64,000 nt of DNA from contig NZ_NFUR01000005.1 in the NCBI RefSeq assembly GCF_002127225.1, positions 314,501 through 378,500 on the forward strand, given 5' to 3'. Each line of letters starts with the position of its first letter. Positions within the stretch are counted from its first letter, which is position 1. Below the pieces are notes generated by a model. The model worked only from the letters and a program-made list of their open reading frames with translations, searched no databases and was not told the DNA's origin. The position numbers and the translations under genes were made by a program. The DNA comes from Sphingomonas sp. IBVSS2. Lineage in GTDB: Bacteria; Pseudomonadota; Alphaproteobacteria; Sphingomonadales; Sphingomonadaceae. Of the stretch, positions 17,468 through 26,275 are shown one piece after another.

Positions 17468-17575
17468 GCGTTGTCCGGCGCCGCAGGGCCCGGAGTTCGG
17501 GAGCCGGCGGGCATCTGGTTCGTTGCCGTCACCCCGGTTCCTCCGACATCGGCATCTGTGTGGCGGCTAGGACCA

Positions 17576-17795
17576 ATTGATATTCGGGCTAACGGTGGCT
17601 TGGCGGGCCGGAACGCTTCCAGCCAACTTCTTTCGTCACCCTGAACTTGTTTCAGGGTCCAACGTGCCACCGGCGATACCGCGGGTGGAGAATTGGATGC
17701 TGAAACAAGTTCAGCACGACGGAAGGGAGAGGCTTCGACATTCAACTTCCTGCCCTCGCCACCAGGAATGGAAGGGGCAGTGCTGGAATGTCGAT
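17576..17795. repeat. 220-bp dispersed palindromic element, copy 1 (class A)
   Basis: Bounded by ATTGATATTC and GAATGTCGAT (inverted, two mismatches). Inside are CCCTGAACTTGTTTCAGGG and GCTGAAACAAGTTCAGC, hairpins whose sequences are inverted relative to each other, and a third fold ending the element. A second copy in opposite orientation lies at 37855-38075 and matches along its whole length. No open frame, so a MITE- or REP-like non-autonomous repeat. The rest of the gap to 17969 holds a CCCCGGCCCAAGGCCGGGAT hairpin and nothing else recognisable. Confidence 0.8.
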
Positions 17796-17969
17796 CATGC
17801 GCTAGGTCCCGGACTAGGGCGACGCCGAGGCCGAGCGATACCCACCACCGCACCTGGAAGTTTACGAAACATACGCTACGGGGCCCCGTTTTCGCTTCCC
17901 GTGCACCTGGTCGCCACCCCGGCCCAAGGCCGGGATGACGATGACGGGCCAGGCAACTCCTCGCGATAT

Positions 17970-18395
17970 TCAGAGCAGGGTCGCGTCGAGGCTGCTTTCC
18001 GCCTTGAGCAGTTTGGAGACCGGGCAATTGGCATGGGCGCCGGCGGCCAGTGCCTCGAACTGCGCCTGGGCCAGGCCGGGGACGCTGGCCCGGAGCGTCA
18101 GGTCCGAGCGGGTGATGGTGAAGCCGTCGCCGTCCTGCTCGAGCTTCACCGCGGCGCGCGTCTCCAGTGCGCCTTCGCTGAAGCCGGCCCGGGCCAGGGC
18201 GAAGCTCAGTGCCATGGTGAAGCAGCCGGCATGGGCGGCGGCGACCAGTTCCTCGGGATTGGTGCCGGGCTCGTCGGCGAAGCGGGTGTTGAAGCCGTAG
18301 AACTGGTCGGTCAGCACGCCCGACTGGGTGGTGATATGGCCCTTGCCTTCCTTGCCGAAGCCTTCGTAGCGGGCAGTCGCGGTACGGGTCGTCAT
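17970..18395 (-). CDS. OsmC-family peroxiredoxin-like protein
   Basis: 141 aa. TRFADEPGTNPEELVAAAHAGCFTMALS holds the first redox Cys (in AGCFTMAL), and GAHANCPVSKLL the second, the canonical OsmC pair that reduces organic hydroperoxides. Length normal for OsmC. Start taken at ATG 18395; an ATG three codons earlier sits directly on the SD sequence. Stress-related expression is expected from the family, but I saw no clear promoter. Confidence 0.92.
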   Translation of the reverse strand: MTTRTATARYEGFGKEGKGHITTQSGVLTDQFYGFNTRFADEPGTNPEELVAAAHAGCFTMALSFALARAGFSEGALETRAAVKLEQDGDGFTITRSDLTLRASVPGLAQAQFEALAAGAHANCPVSKLLKAESSLDATLL

Positions 18396-18469
18396 GATAT
18401 GCATCTCCCTCTTTGCCGGGCCCCCGATCTAGGGAATCCGGGGCCCGGCTTGAAGGCCGCCCGTTCGGA

Positions 18470-18871
18470 CTAGCGGCAGCGCGCCTCGCCCTTCTCGACC
18501 GACGAGCCTACCGCGCCGCCGGCCGCCGCACCGAGCAGCGCGCCGAGCAGTTCCGAGCCGCCCGGTGCGATCGCCGCGCCGAGCAGGCCGCCGGCCACGC
18601 CGCCGACCACCAGGCCGGTGGTGCCGTCGGAGCGGCGGCAATAATAGCGGCCGTCCTGGCCCCGATAGACGCGGTCGTTCCGGCCCAGCCGATATTCGCG
18701 ATAGCCGCGGCCCTCGCGGTAATAGCGATCGGCATAATAGCCGCCATACGACGGATCGGGGCGGTTATAGTCGTAATCGCGATAGCCATAGCCGCCGCCG
18801 GGCCGCGTGTCGTAATCGGTACAGCCGGCAAGCGCCGTCGTGGCCGCCAGGCCGAGGATCAGGATGCGCAT
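18470..18871 (-). CDS. Lipoprotein with glycine-zipper domain (paralogue 2)
   Basis: 133 aa. Lipoprotein signal with lipobox LAGC (TTALAGCTDYD), a Tyr/Arg/Gly-rich stretch (GYGYRDYDYNRPDPSYGGYY), the shared motif GQDGRYYCRRSDGTTG and a glycine zipper GLVVGGVAGGLLGAAIAPGG. Outer- or inner-membrane anchored. Closely related to the proteins at 15.9 and 39.4 kb, but this one is lipidated and they are not. Start ATG 18871 follows GGAGGAGAG. Confidence 0.85.
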   Translation of the reverse strand: MRILILGLAATTALAGCTDYDTRPGGGYGYRDYDYNRPDPSYGGYYADRYYREGRGYREYRLGRNDRVYRGQDGRYYCRRSDGTTGLVVGGVAGGLLGAAIAPGGSELLGALLGAAAGGAVGSSVEKGEARCR

Positions 18872-18987
18872 CGGTCTCTCCTCCGTGAACCCGCTCGCCT
18901 GGGGGAATGCACGGGGGGCGGAAAAGGTTTCGCCTCCATCACGAAATCGGGCGGCGGGGCCGGTGTTTCGCCGCCCCGCCGCTTGCG

Positions 18988-19524
18988 TCAGCTCTTCTCC
19001 TTGCCGGTGCAGGCGCCGGCGCGCTTCGCGTCGATCGTCATCGCCATGGTGCCGGCCTGGCCGCCGCTGGAGGTTACTTCGGTGTGATAGGAATCGGGGG
19101 AATAATTGCCCTTGATCGTCATGTCGCGCTTCTGGCCGGCGGTCTCGCAAGTCATCTTCGCGTCGATCGTGCCGCCGGCCATGGTGAAGTGATCGTAGCG
19201 GCAGCTCTTGTCGCCGCCGAACATGCCGGCCTTGGGCGACTTGACGTCGGCCTCGGTCACGCAACTGGCGAACTCCTGGCCCTTCATCATCTTGTCCTTC
19301 ATCGCCTTCGCCATTTCGGGCGGCATCTTGTCCATGCCCGGCATGTCGAGATTGGTGATGGTGACCTTGCCGTCCCAATGGCCCGGCGAGATGAAGCTGC
19401 CGGCGCCCTGGGCCGCGGCGACCTTGTTCGAGACTTCCTCGACCGAGGCATTCTCGGCCGTGACCTTCGGCCCGGAATTGCAGGCGGCAAGGACCAGCGG
19501 CAGCAGCATGGTGAAGCGCTTCAT
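18988..19524 (-). CDS. DUF3617-family lipoprotein
   Basis: 178 aa. Lipobox LAAC (LPLVLAACNSG), then a DUF3617-like body: SPGHWDGKVTITNLDMPGM, EFASCVTEADVK, CRYDHFTMAGGTIDAKMTC and a C-terminal GTMAMTIDAKRAGAC. The Met-rich central part and two Cys pairs are usual in this family of periplasmic proteins without known function. The gene follows another lipoprotein gene on the same strand. Confidence 0.8.
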   Translation of the reverse strand: MKRFTMLLPLVLAACNSGPKVTAENASVEEVSNKVAAAQGAGSFISPGHWDGKVTITNLDMPGMDKMPPEMAKAMKDKMMKGQEFASCVTEADVKSPKAGMFGGDKSCRYDHFTMAGGTIDAKMTCETAGQKRDMTIKGNYSPDSYHTEVTSSGGQAGTMAMTIDAKRAGACTGKEKS

Positions 19525-19707
19525 CGAAATCCCCTCTTCAGTTGACCTGCCCCGGACGGGGCTATGCCTTGAACGCGGAAAAAGGGCATGCGGCCCCGCC
19601 GCCGCGCTCGACTGGGCGCACGAGGAGACCGGATGGACGGAAGCGTTATGGAAAGGGATGGGCCGGGGCCAGGCCGGTATGCCGGCCCCGGGGAGAAACG
19701 CCGGCCC

Positions 19708-19866
19708 CTAGCCGAGCACCTCGATCGCCGCGGCGCGGGCAATGGCGCGCTGACGCTGGCTGGTCTCGAGGGGGAAGAGGCGGCGGTGCGGCGGCACGAA
19801 GGCCTGGAAGGGCCGGCTGGCGCCGCGGATAATCTGGGTTTCGTGTATTCGATTGAAAAAGTTCAT
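19708..19866 (-). CDS. Small basic hypothetical protein, coupled to upstream gene
   Basis: 52 aa (MNFFNRIHETQIIRG at the start, IARAAAIEVLG at the end). It has a strong SD (CAGGAAAC) and its ATG overlaps the stop of the preceding small gene as ATGA, so translation is coupled. Arg- and Phe-rich, no membrane segment. Unrecognised. Confidence 0.6.
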   Translation of the reverse strand: MNFFNRIHETQIIRGASRPFQAFVPPHRRLFPLETSQRQRAIARAAAIEVLG

Positions 19867-20072
19867 GTAGTTTCCTGTGTTGTTGATCGGATGGCCGGAC
19901 TGGCCGCCTCTCGTGCAATGCGCGAGCTGACGGTACGTTCCTGGCGGACGGCCATTTCGAGCCATGCCGCTTCTGCCCGCAACCGCTGTTCGCGGACATT
20001 GTCGAGCGTGGCGGCATCGGCCTCGGCACGGCATTTCGCCGCCTGAGCCCGGAAATCGGGTTGGTTTGCCAC
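19863..20072 (-). CDS. Small hypothetical protein with Ala/Glu-rich helix
   Basis: 69 aa starting at GTG 20072 (GGAG nine bases upstream). FRAQAAKCRAEADAATLDNV and QRLRAEAAWLEMAVRQERT look like one long amphipathic helix, typical of small proteins common in sphingomonads. Stop overlaps the next start (ATGA). Function unknown. Confidence 0.65.
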   Translation of the reverse strand: MANQPDFRAQAAKCRAEADAATLDNVREQRLRAEAAWLEMAVRQERTVSSRIAREAASPAIRSTTQETT

Positions 20073-20166
20073 TAATGCGTTCTCCAAGAGAGGACGTTGG
20101 GGTGGCGGCGCCCCCACAAGGGAGCGGAAGACGCCGCCGACGGCCAAGGCCGCCTGTCGGAGTCCG

Positions 20167-20379
20167 TTATTCGGCCGGCGACAGATTGGCGGCCGACGGG
20201 CGGCCGCGCTTGTCGTTCTCCAGCTCGTAGGTCACGCGCTGGTTCTGGCTGAGCGTGCTCATGCCCGAACGCTCGACGGCGCTGATATGGACGAAATGAT
20301 CGTCCTTGCCGCCATCGGGCGAGATGAAGCCGAAGCCCTTCGTCGTATCGAAGAACTTGACGGTGCCGGTATAGCTCAT
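20167..20379 (-). CDS. Cold-shock domain protein
   Basis: 70 aa, one CSD: TGTVKFFDTTKGFGFISPDG holds RNP1 (KGFGFI) and DHFVHISAVERSG holds RNP2 (FVHIS). Single-stranded nucleic acid binding, RNA chaperone role by family. Start ATG 20379 with GAGGAAG upstream. Confidence 0.95.
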   Translation of the reverse strand: MSYTGTVKFFDTTKGFGFISPDGGKDDHFVHISAVERSGMSTLSQNQRVTYELENDKRGRPSAANLSPAE

Positions 20380-20568
20380 GGCTTTCTTCCTCATGGTATC
20401 GGCCGCGCCCAGTGCGAGCGGACCTCGCGCTGCAAGGGGCAGATGGGAGGAAGAAGGGGCCGCAAAGCGCCGAAAACCGTCGAAATGCGACTGTAGCGGC
20501 AAGTATGTGGGAAGCGGGGGCCGAAAGCGCAACCCCCTGGTCATGCGGGCGCCGCCTCCTCCCGCCGC

Positions 20569-20587
20569 GTGATCGCCGTCACGCGTG
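20569..20587 (+). promoter_or_regulatory. Conserved upstream motif GTGAnnGCCGTCACGCGTG, copy 1
   Basis: GTGATCGCCGTCACGCGTG ends 63 bp before the start at 20651. The same motif (GTGACGGCCGTCACGCGTG) precedes the gene at 24351, and both are followed by TCCGGG. The arms GTGA..TCAC suggest a dimer-binding site near a promoter. Confidence 0.5.
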
Positions 20588-20650
20588 CCGGTTCCGGGCC
20601 GGCGCTATCTCGGGCGCGGAAGGCCTGGCCTTCGTTCAGGGAGAAGAGAC

Positions 20651-21058
20651 ATGAGCTACAGGATCGCATTGGCCGCCGCCGCGGCCGCCCTGCTGGCGCC
20701 GCTGGGCGCGCAGGCACAGGAGACCCTCGCCCCCAGCGAGCTGACGCGCGACGCGCTGCCGGCCGATGCCGACATTGCCCGGATCGAGATCGCCCGCGCC
20801 GACCTGGCCGGAGCGATCGGCACCTGGTCCGGGGTGCGCAACTGCGGCGACGCGGCGCGGGTGAAGGGGCTGATGCAGGCGGCGTTCGACCGCTGGATCG
20901 GCCAGCAGGTGCAGGCGCGGCCGGGCAGGCTGCTGATCACCCATGGCTGGGAATCGAGCAGCTGGTCGTATCGCAACGGCAGGAGGCCCTGGCCCAGCAA
21001 TGCGCGATACTGCCGGGGCAGCTTCGGCAGCGCCAAGGTCTATGCGCGCTTCTATTGA
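20651..21058 (+). CDS. Small secreted hypothetical protein
   Basis: 135 aa. Signal peptide MSYRIALAAAAAALLAPLGA with AQAQ cleavage, then an acidic region (LPADADIARIEIARADLAGA) and a C-terminal part rich in Trp, Ser and Arg with two Cys (RNCGDAA, ARYCRGSFGS), probably disulfide-bonded. No family recognised. Start ATG 20651 after GGGAGAAGAG. It shares an upstream 19-bp motif with the operon beginning at 24351. Confidence 0.75.
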   Translation: MSYRIALAAAAAALLAPLGAQAQETLAPSELTRDALPADADIARIEIARADLAGAIGTWSGVRNCGDAARVKGLMQAAFDRWIGQQVQARPGRLLITHGWESSSWSYRNGRRPWPSNARYCRGSFGSAKVYARFY

Positions 21059-21121
21059 GTAAGGGGAGGGGCAAGCCGCCCCTCTCCTCTACCCTCGCCC
21101 CGCGGACGGGAAGAGGGTGCG

Positions 21122-24100
21122 CTATTCCGCCGCTACCGGCTCCTTCCGTGCACCGCTCCTTTCGAGGAGCGGCGCCAGATACCTGCCCGTGTAGCTGCGC
21201 GGTTCCTTCACCACGTCCTCGGGCGTGCCCTGGGCCACGATCTCGCCGCCCTTGACGCCGCCCTCGGGCCCCAGGTCCAGGATCCAGTCCGCCGTCTTGA
21301 TGACGTCGAGATTATGCTCGATCACCACCACGGTGTTGCCCTGCTCGACCAGCGCATGGAGCACTTCCAGCAGCTTGCGGACGTCCTCGAAGTGCAGGCC
21401 GGTGGTCGGCTCGTCGAGGATGTAGAGCGTGTTGCCGGTGGCCCGCCGCGCCAGCTCCTTCGCCAGCTTCACTCGCTGCGCCTCGCCGCCCGAGAGCGTC
21501 GTCGCCTGCTGGCCGACCTTGACATAGCCCAGGCCGACCTCGGCCAGCATCGCCATCTTGTCGCGGATCGGCGGGACGGCCTTGAAGAACTCGACCGCGT
21601 CCTCGACCGTCATGTCGAGCACCTCGGCGATGCTCTTGCCCTTGAACTTCACTTCCAGCGTCTCGCGATTGTACCGCGCGCCGTGGCAGACGTCGCAAGT
21701 GACATAGACGTCGGGCAGGAAGTGCATCTCGATCTTGAGCACGCCGTCGCCCTGGCATGCCTCGCAGCGGCCGCCCTTGACGTTGAAGCTGAAGCGGCCG
21801 GGCTTGTAGCCCCGCGCCTGGGCCTCGGGCAGCCCCGCGAACCAGTCGCGGATGCTGGTGAAGGCGCCGGTATAGGTCGCCGGGTTCGAGCGCGGGGTGC
21901 GGCCGATCGGCGACTGGTCGATGTCGATCACCTTGTCGAGGTGCTGGAGGCCGGTGATCCGATCGTGCTTGCCGGCGAGCAGGCGGGCGCCGTTCAGCTG
22001 GCGCGCGGCGGCGGCATAGAGCGTGTCGATCGTGAAGCTCGACTTGCCCGAGCCCGAGACGCCGGTGATGCAGGTGAAGGTGCCTAGCGGGATCGACGCG
22101 GTGACGCCGCGCAGGTTGTTGGCGGTGGCGTTCTCCACCGTGAGCTTCTTGCCGGTGCCCTTGCGGCGCTTCGCCGGCACCGGGACTTCGCGGGTGCCGT
22201 TGAGATAGTCGGCAGTCACCGAGCCGGTGGCGGTGAGGATCTGGTCGAGCGTGCCGCGCGCGACGACTTCGCCGCCATGGACGCCGGCGCCCGGGCCCAT
22301 GTCGAGGATATAGTCGGCGGTGCGGATCGCGTCCTCGTCATGCTCGACGACGATCACGGTGTTGCCGAGGTCGCGCAGCCGGCGCAGCGTGGCGAGCAGC
22401 ATGTCGTTGTCGCGCTGGTGCAGGCCGATCGACGGCTCGTCGAGCACATAGAGCACGCCCGACAGGCCCGAGCCGATCTGCGAGGCGAGGCGGATGCGCT
22501 GGCTCTCGCCGCCCGAAAGCGTGCCCGAGGTGCGATCGAGGTTGAGATAGTCGAGGCCGACATTGTTGAGGAAGCCCAGCCGCTCGTCGATCTCCTTCAG
22601 GATCGCGCGGGCGATCTCGCGCTGCTGGTCGGTCAGCGTGGCGGGGAGCGCCTTGAACCAGCCGAGCGCATCGACCACCGAGAGGCGGGTGGCATGGCTG
22701 ATATCCTCGCCCGCGATCTTGACCGCCAGCGCCTCGGGCTTGAGGCGGGCGCCGCCACAGGTCTCGCAGGGATGGGCCGCCTGGTACTTCGACAGCTCCT
22801 CGCGCATCCAGGCGGATTCGGTCTGGAGCATGCGGCGGTTGAGGTTGCCGATCACGCCCTCGAACGGCTTCTTCACATCGTACGACTTCTTGCCGTCGAC
22901 GAAAGTGAGGGTGACCGGCTTGCCGCCGGTGCCGTGGAGGATGATCAGCCGGACCTCGCCGGGCAGGTCGCGCCAGGGCGTGTCGAGGCTGAAGCCGAAC
23001 TCGCGGGCGAGGCTGCCGAGGACCTGCATGTAATAGGGGCTGGGCGGGTTGGACTTGGCCCAGGGGACGACCGCGCCCTTCTTGATGCTGAGATCGTGAT
23101 TGGGGACGACCAGATCCTCGTCGAACACCAGCTTCTCGCCCAGGCCGTCGCATGCCGGGCAGGCACCCTGGGGCGCGTTGAACGAGAATAGGCGCGGCTC
23201 GATTTCCGGTATGGTGAAGCCGGAGACCGGGCAGGCGAATTTCTCGGAGAAGACGATGCGGTTGTCGGGGATGCCGGCGCCCTTGAGATTCCCCTCCCGC
23301 TTGCGGGAGGGGTTAGGGGAGGGTGAGTCCTGGCCTTCTGCCGTGAACGTCGACTGTGCCTCCCGCACTGACCCTCCCCCGGCCTCTCCCCCGGCCCCTC
23401 CCGCAAGCGGGAGGGGGGAAGAAAGTTCGGCGACCGTCATGTCCACCAGATCGACATAGGCCAGCCCTTCCGCGAGCTTGAGCGCGGTCTCGAAGCTCTC
23501 GGCCAGGCGGGTGGCGATATCGTCGCGGACGACGAGGCGGTCGATCACCACTTCGATGTCGTGCTTGTATTTCTTGTCGAGGGCGGGGGCCTCCTCGATC
23601 AGATAGGTCTCGCCGTCGATGCGGACGCGCTGGAAGCCGGCGCGCTGCCATTCGGCGAGCTCCTTGCGATACTCGCCCTTGCGGCCGCGCACGACCGGGG
23701 CGAGGAGGAGCAGCCGGGTGCCCTCGGGCAGCGCCAGGACGCGATCGACCATCTGGCTCACCGTCTGCGCCGAGATCGGCAGGCCGGTGGCGGGCGAATA
23801 GGGAATGCCGACGCGCGCCCAGAGCAGGCGCATGTAATCATAGATCTCGGTAACGGTGGCGACCGTCGAGCGCGGGTTGCGCGAAGTCGTCTTCTGCTCG
23901 ATCGAGATGGCGGGGCTCAGGCCCTCGATATGATCGACATCGGGCTTCTGCATCAGTTCGAGGAACTGGCGGGCATAGGCGCTCAGCGACTCGACATAGC
24001 GGCGCTGGCCCTCGGCATAGATGGTGTCGAAGGCGAGGCTCGATTTGCCCGAGCCCGAAAGGCCCGTGATCACCGTGAGCGTGTCGCGCGGAATGTCGAC

Positions 24101-24157
24101 GTCCACGCCCTTCAGATTATGCTCGCGCGCGCCGCGGACGGAGATGTGGGTAAGCAT
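21122..24157 (-). CDS. uvrA: UvrABC excision nuclease subunit A, with in-frame repeat insert
   Basis: 1011 aa, longer than usual by about 45. Two ABC ATPase halves: Walker [20 protein letters not shown] near residue 35 and [19 protein letters not shown] in the second half, two LSGGE(S/A)QR signatures, and Cys4 zinc sites ([32 protein letters not shown]). It scans DNA for lesions with UvrB. Residues about 247-289 ([20 protein letters not shown]) have no counterpart in UvrA and are encoded by a palindromic repeat. The frame stays open and sequence similarity resumes at [15 protein letters not shown], so the gene looks functional. Confidence 0.95.
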   Translation of the reverse strand: MLTHISVRGAREHNLKGVDVDIPRDTLTVITGLSGSGKSSLAFDTIYAEGQRRYVESLSAYARQFLELMQKPDVDHIEGLSPAISIEQKTTSRNPRSTVATVTEIYDYMRLLWARVGIPYSPATGLPISAQTVSQMVDRVLALPEGTRLLLLAPVVRGRKGEYRKELAEWQRAGFQRVRIDGETYLIEEAPALDKKYKHDIEVVIDRLVVRDDIATRLAESFETALKLAEGLAYVDLVDMTVAELSSPLPLAGGAGGEAGGGSVREAQSTFTAEGQDSPSPNPSRKREGNLKGAGIPDNRIVFSEKFACPVSGFTIPEIEPRLFSFNAPQGACPACDGLGEKLVFDEDLVVPNHDLSIKKGAVVPWAKSNPPSPYYMQVLGSLAREFGFSLDTPWRDLPGEVRLIILHGTGGKPVTLTFVDGKKSYDVKKPFEGVIGNLNRRMLQTESAWMREELSKYQAAHPCETCGGARLKPEALAVKIAGEDISHATRLSVVDALGWFKALPATLTDQQREIARAILKEIDERLGFLNNVGLDYLNLDRTSGTLSGGESQRIRLASQIGSGLSGVLYVLDEPSIGLHQRDNDMLLATLRRLRDLGNTVIVVEHDEDAIRTADYILDMGPGAGVHGGEVVARGTLDQILTATGSVTADYLNGTREVPVPAKRRKGTGKKLTVENATANNLRGVTASIPLGTFTCITGVSGSGKSSFTIDTLYAAAARQLNGARLLAGKHDRITGLQHLDKVIDIDQSPIGRTPRSNPATYTGAFTSIRDWFAGLPEAQARGYKPGRFSFNVKGGRCEACQGDGVLKIEMHFLPDVYVTCDVCHGARYNRETLEVKFKGKSIAEVLDMTVEDAVEFFKAVPPIRDKMAMLAEVGLGYVKVGQQATTLSGGEAQRVKLAKELARRATGNTLYILDEPTTGLHFEDVRKLLEVLHALVEQGNTVVVIEHNLDVIKTADWILDLGPEGGVKGGEIVAQGTPEDVVKEPRSYTGRYLAPLLERSGARKEPVAAE
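23291..23416. repeat. Palindromic element (class B) inside uvrA
   Basis: Two 22-nt arms, 23291-23312 and 23395-23416, are perfect reverse complements, and each is itself a hairpin (CCCCTCCCG CTTG CGGGAGGGG). The interior begins TTAGGGGAGGG and ends ACCCTCCCCC, extending the inverted repeat. Similar elements lie in gaps at 5.3, 36.6 and 43.2 kb. In this copy the length keeps the uvrA frame open and adds about 43 codons. Confidence 0.9.
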
Positions 24158-24278
24158 GCGGGAAGCCTGACTGTTCCAGTTATGTTCCGATTATAGGGAG
24201 CACGCCGGCGAGGTCAACGCGCGAGATCGCATGTGGGGCCACGGGGCGGGTGCGGCAAGGGCGAGGGGGCAGGACGGC

Positions 24279-24297
24279 GTGACGGCCGTCACGCGTG
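24279..24297 (+). promoter_or_regulatory. Conserved upstream motif GTGAnnGCCGTCACGCGTG, copy 2
   Basis: GTGACGGCCGTCACGCGTG; the first 14 bases are a perfect palindrome. It lies 53 bp before the ACP-like gene start. It matches the site at 20569 in 17 of 19 positions, and TCCGGG follows in both. Confidence 0.5.
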
Positions 24298-24350
24298 ATG
24301 CTCCGGGAAATATGGGATCGATCCTCCGTCAAGGAAGAGGGAGGTTTCCC

Positions 24351-24614
24351 ATGCTGACCAGGGAAGTTTTTTCCGGTGACTGCCGGAGCCAGATTCTCGC
24401 CTATATCGACGGGCTGACGCGCGCGAGCCTGATCCGCGACGATATCCCGCTGGATACGCAGCTGGGGGACATCGGCTTCGGGCCGCAGAAATGCGCCTGG
24501 CTCGAAGTGAAGGTCCGGGCCGAGCAGCGCGCGCGCGGCAAGCCCGAGATTCCCGGCGGCACGATCAAGGTGACCACCACGGTGGGGGAGGTCATCGGCT
24601 ATGTCTGCGATTGA
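24351..24614 (+). CDS. Acyl-carrier-protein-like domain lacking the attachment serine
   Basis: 87 aa. DDIPLDTQLGDIGFGPQKCAWLE and TIKVTTTVGEVIGYV resemble helix 2 and helix 4 of acyl carrier proteins (LD-L-G-DSL and TVGD/E-Y[IV]), but the DSL serine that carries phosphopantetheine is absent (GFGPQK instead). So it is probably not a working ACP. Start ATG 24351 after GGGAGG. It overlaps the next gene by 14 bp. The resemblance is by eye only. Confidence 0.6.
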   Translation: MLTREVFSGDCRSQILAYIDGLTRASLIRDDIPLDTQLGDIGFGPQKCAWLEVKVRAEQRARGKPEIPGGTIKVTTTVGEVIGYVCD

Positions 24615-25608
24615 TCCGCGCGCCGCGCTGGCGGCGTTCACCGCGCTGGCCCTGTGCCCGCCCGGCGCCGTGCTGGCCCAGGATGGGCCCGCGCCGGCGA
24701 AGAAGAAGAAGATCGAGGTCGACTTCAGCCTCTCGCAGCAATCGGCACCCGGCGCGAAGCCATGGGAACAGCCGGCGCTGCTGAGCTACACGATCGATCG
24801 CGATGGGCCGGACTTCTACAATGTGGAGCTGAACGCCGATCTCGACATCGGCGTGTACAAGGCACCCGCCCAGGGCACGGAATTCTCGATCGGGCCGAGC
24901 ATTTCCTATGCGGGAAGCAATGCGAAGAGCAGCCGGCAGGACAATCTCGCGGCCGGCCTCACCGCCAAATATCGTACGATCTCGGCCAGTGGCGAGGCCG
25001 GGCTGCGCGCACTGGCGGGGCTGGACTATGCGCGCGAGGGCATCTTTCCCGATCGCGGCAAGGCCCCGTGCGATACCGATACGACCAGCGTCTTCTGCCG
25101 CAAGCAGCATGCCGAATCGCTGAAGGCCAGCCTCGATCTCTATCCGTTTCTCCGATGGTTCGAGGGGAGCGCGAACGAAAGCCCGCCCTTCAAGGGCAGG
25201 CACAACCGATCACTTTCCTGGTCGTTCAGCCCCCGCATCCAGATCGCGCATGACGATATCCTGGACGGGGCCGTGGATGCGTCGACCGGCGCGAAGGTTA
25301 CGGGCGGGGTCACTTCGGTTCTCGCCGGTGCTGGCCTCAAGCTGACGCCGGGCTTCATCAATCCCCCGTTCGAGGTCAACCTGACCGGAACGGTACGCCA
25401 GCGGCTGTCGGCCTCGCCGCGGCGGACCGACCTGACCGACAAGACCGAGGCGCGGATGCAATTGTCCGCGACCTATTTCATCGCGCAGTCGGAAGATTCC
25501 GGCTGGCGGGCCGGCTTCTCGGTCATCTGGACCGAGGGCGGCGATTCCTTCGTCGACAAGCCCAAGGAAAGCACGATCGTCCTCGCATTCCGCATCGGAC
25601 ATTTCTGA
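24601..25608 (+). CDS. Exported, probably beta-barrel, hypothetical protein
   Basis: 335 aa. Signal peptide up to VLAQDGPAPAKKKK, then alternating polar/apolar strands (EFSIGPSISYAG, LAAGLTAKYRT, WSFSPRIQIAH, VTSVLAGAGLKLTPGF, ARMQLSATYFIA) ending in the aromatic F (IVLAFRIGHF), the usual mark of an outer-membrane barrel. Overlaps the ACP-like gene by 14 bp and precedes a membrane protein gene by 32 bp. No family recognised. Confidence 0.75.
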   Translation: MSAIDPRAALAAFTALALCPPGAVLAQDGPAPAKKKKIEVDFSLSQQSAPGAKPWEQPALLSYTIDRDGPDFYNVELNADLDIGVYKAPAQGTEFSIGPSISYAGSNAKSSRQDNLAAGLTAKYRTISASGEAGLRALAGLDYAREGIFPDRGKAPCDTDTTSVFCRKQHAESLKASLDLYPFLRWFEGSANESPPFKGRHNRSLSWSFSPRIQIAHDDILDGAVDASTGAKVTGGVTSVLAGAGLKLTPGFINPPFEVNLTGTVRQRLSASPRRTDLTDKTEARMQLSATYFIAQSEDSGWRAGFSVIWTEGGDSFVDKPKESTIVLAFRIGHF

Positions 25609-25640
25609 GCCGGCCGGCCGGTGACGCAGGGAGTGGTGCA

Positions 25641-26084
25641 ATGAGCGATTCCACGATGGACGCGATGCGCGCGTTCTGCACAGGCTATGTGCCGGCCGGG
25701 CTGGAAATGGCGGGGCTGGCCCGATGGTTTCTCTGGGCGGCACTTGCCGCAGGCCTGGTCGCGATGGTGCTCGAGACGATTGCGAAGGCGCGGGAGGCGC
25801 TGGCCGCCAATGCGGCCGACGGCGCGGCGGCGCCGCGCACCCTGACCCCGCTCAAGGAAGTATTCGAGGCGCTCAAGGGACTGGTCGAGGCGCTGGCCAA
25901 GGCGCCGATCTGGCTGGCGCTGTTCGCGGTGGGAATCGTCGTGTTCTGGGTTCCCGGCAGCGCCGTCTCCGGCGCCTGCGGATCCGAGGGGATCGAGAAT
26001 TCCATGGCCAATGCCGGCATGGCCAACGAAGCGGCGCCCGCCGGCGAAGTCGCCGAAACCAACCGCAACGGAAAGGCCGAATGA
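25641..26084 (+). CDS. Hypothetical inner-membrane protein with two helices
   Basis: 147 aa: helix WFLWAALAAGLVAMVLETI at about 28-46, a cytoplasmic-type linker (AREALAANAADG, TPLKEVFEALKGLVEALAKA), helix WLALFAVGIVVFWV at about 93-106, then a Ser/Ala/Asn tail. Third gene of a compact set with the ACP-like and barrel-like genes. Function unknown. Confidence 0.7.
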   Translation: MSDSTMDAMRAFCTGYVPAGLEMAGLARWFLWAALAAGLVAMVLETIAKAREALAANAADGAAAPRTLTPLKEVFEALKGLVEALAKAPIWLALFAVGIVVFWVPGSAVSGACGSEGIENSMANAGMANEAAPAGEVAETNRNGKAE

Positions 26085-26275
26085 CGCACGTCGTGCAGGC
26101 ATGATCCGCCGCCCCGGCTCGCTTTCCTTCGCCGCTCTCGCGAAGGGGGGAGCGGTCCGCCCCTCGACCCGGCGGGCCGCTCCTTGGCCTTCCTTTCGCG
26201 AAGCTGCATATGCATTTCACATGCCGTTCAGCGGCGTGGGCGGAAGCTCGCGGCACGATACAGGAGGGCAGGGCG

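Noticed and set aside
16905..17570. 221-codon plus-strand frame in the non-coding region
   Set aside because: Arg/Gly/Pro-rich without hydrophobic core or domain, crosses the terminator at 17438-17467, and has no SD; the region fits a structured RNA better.
23288..23420. Frameshift or assembly error in uvrA
   Set aside because: The frame is open on both sides and through the insert, and the insert has perfect inverted arms shared in design with other elements, so it reads as a real repeat.
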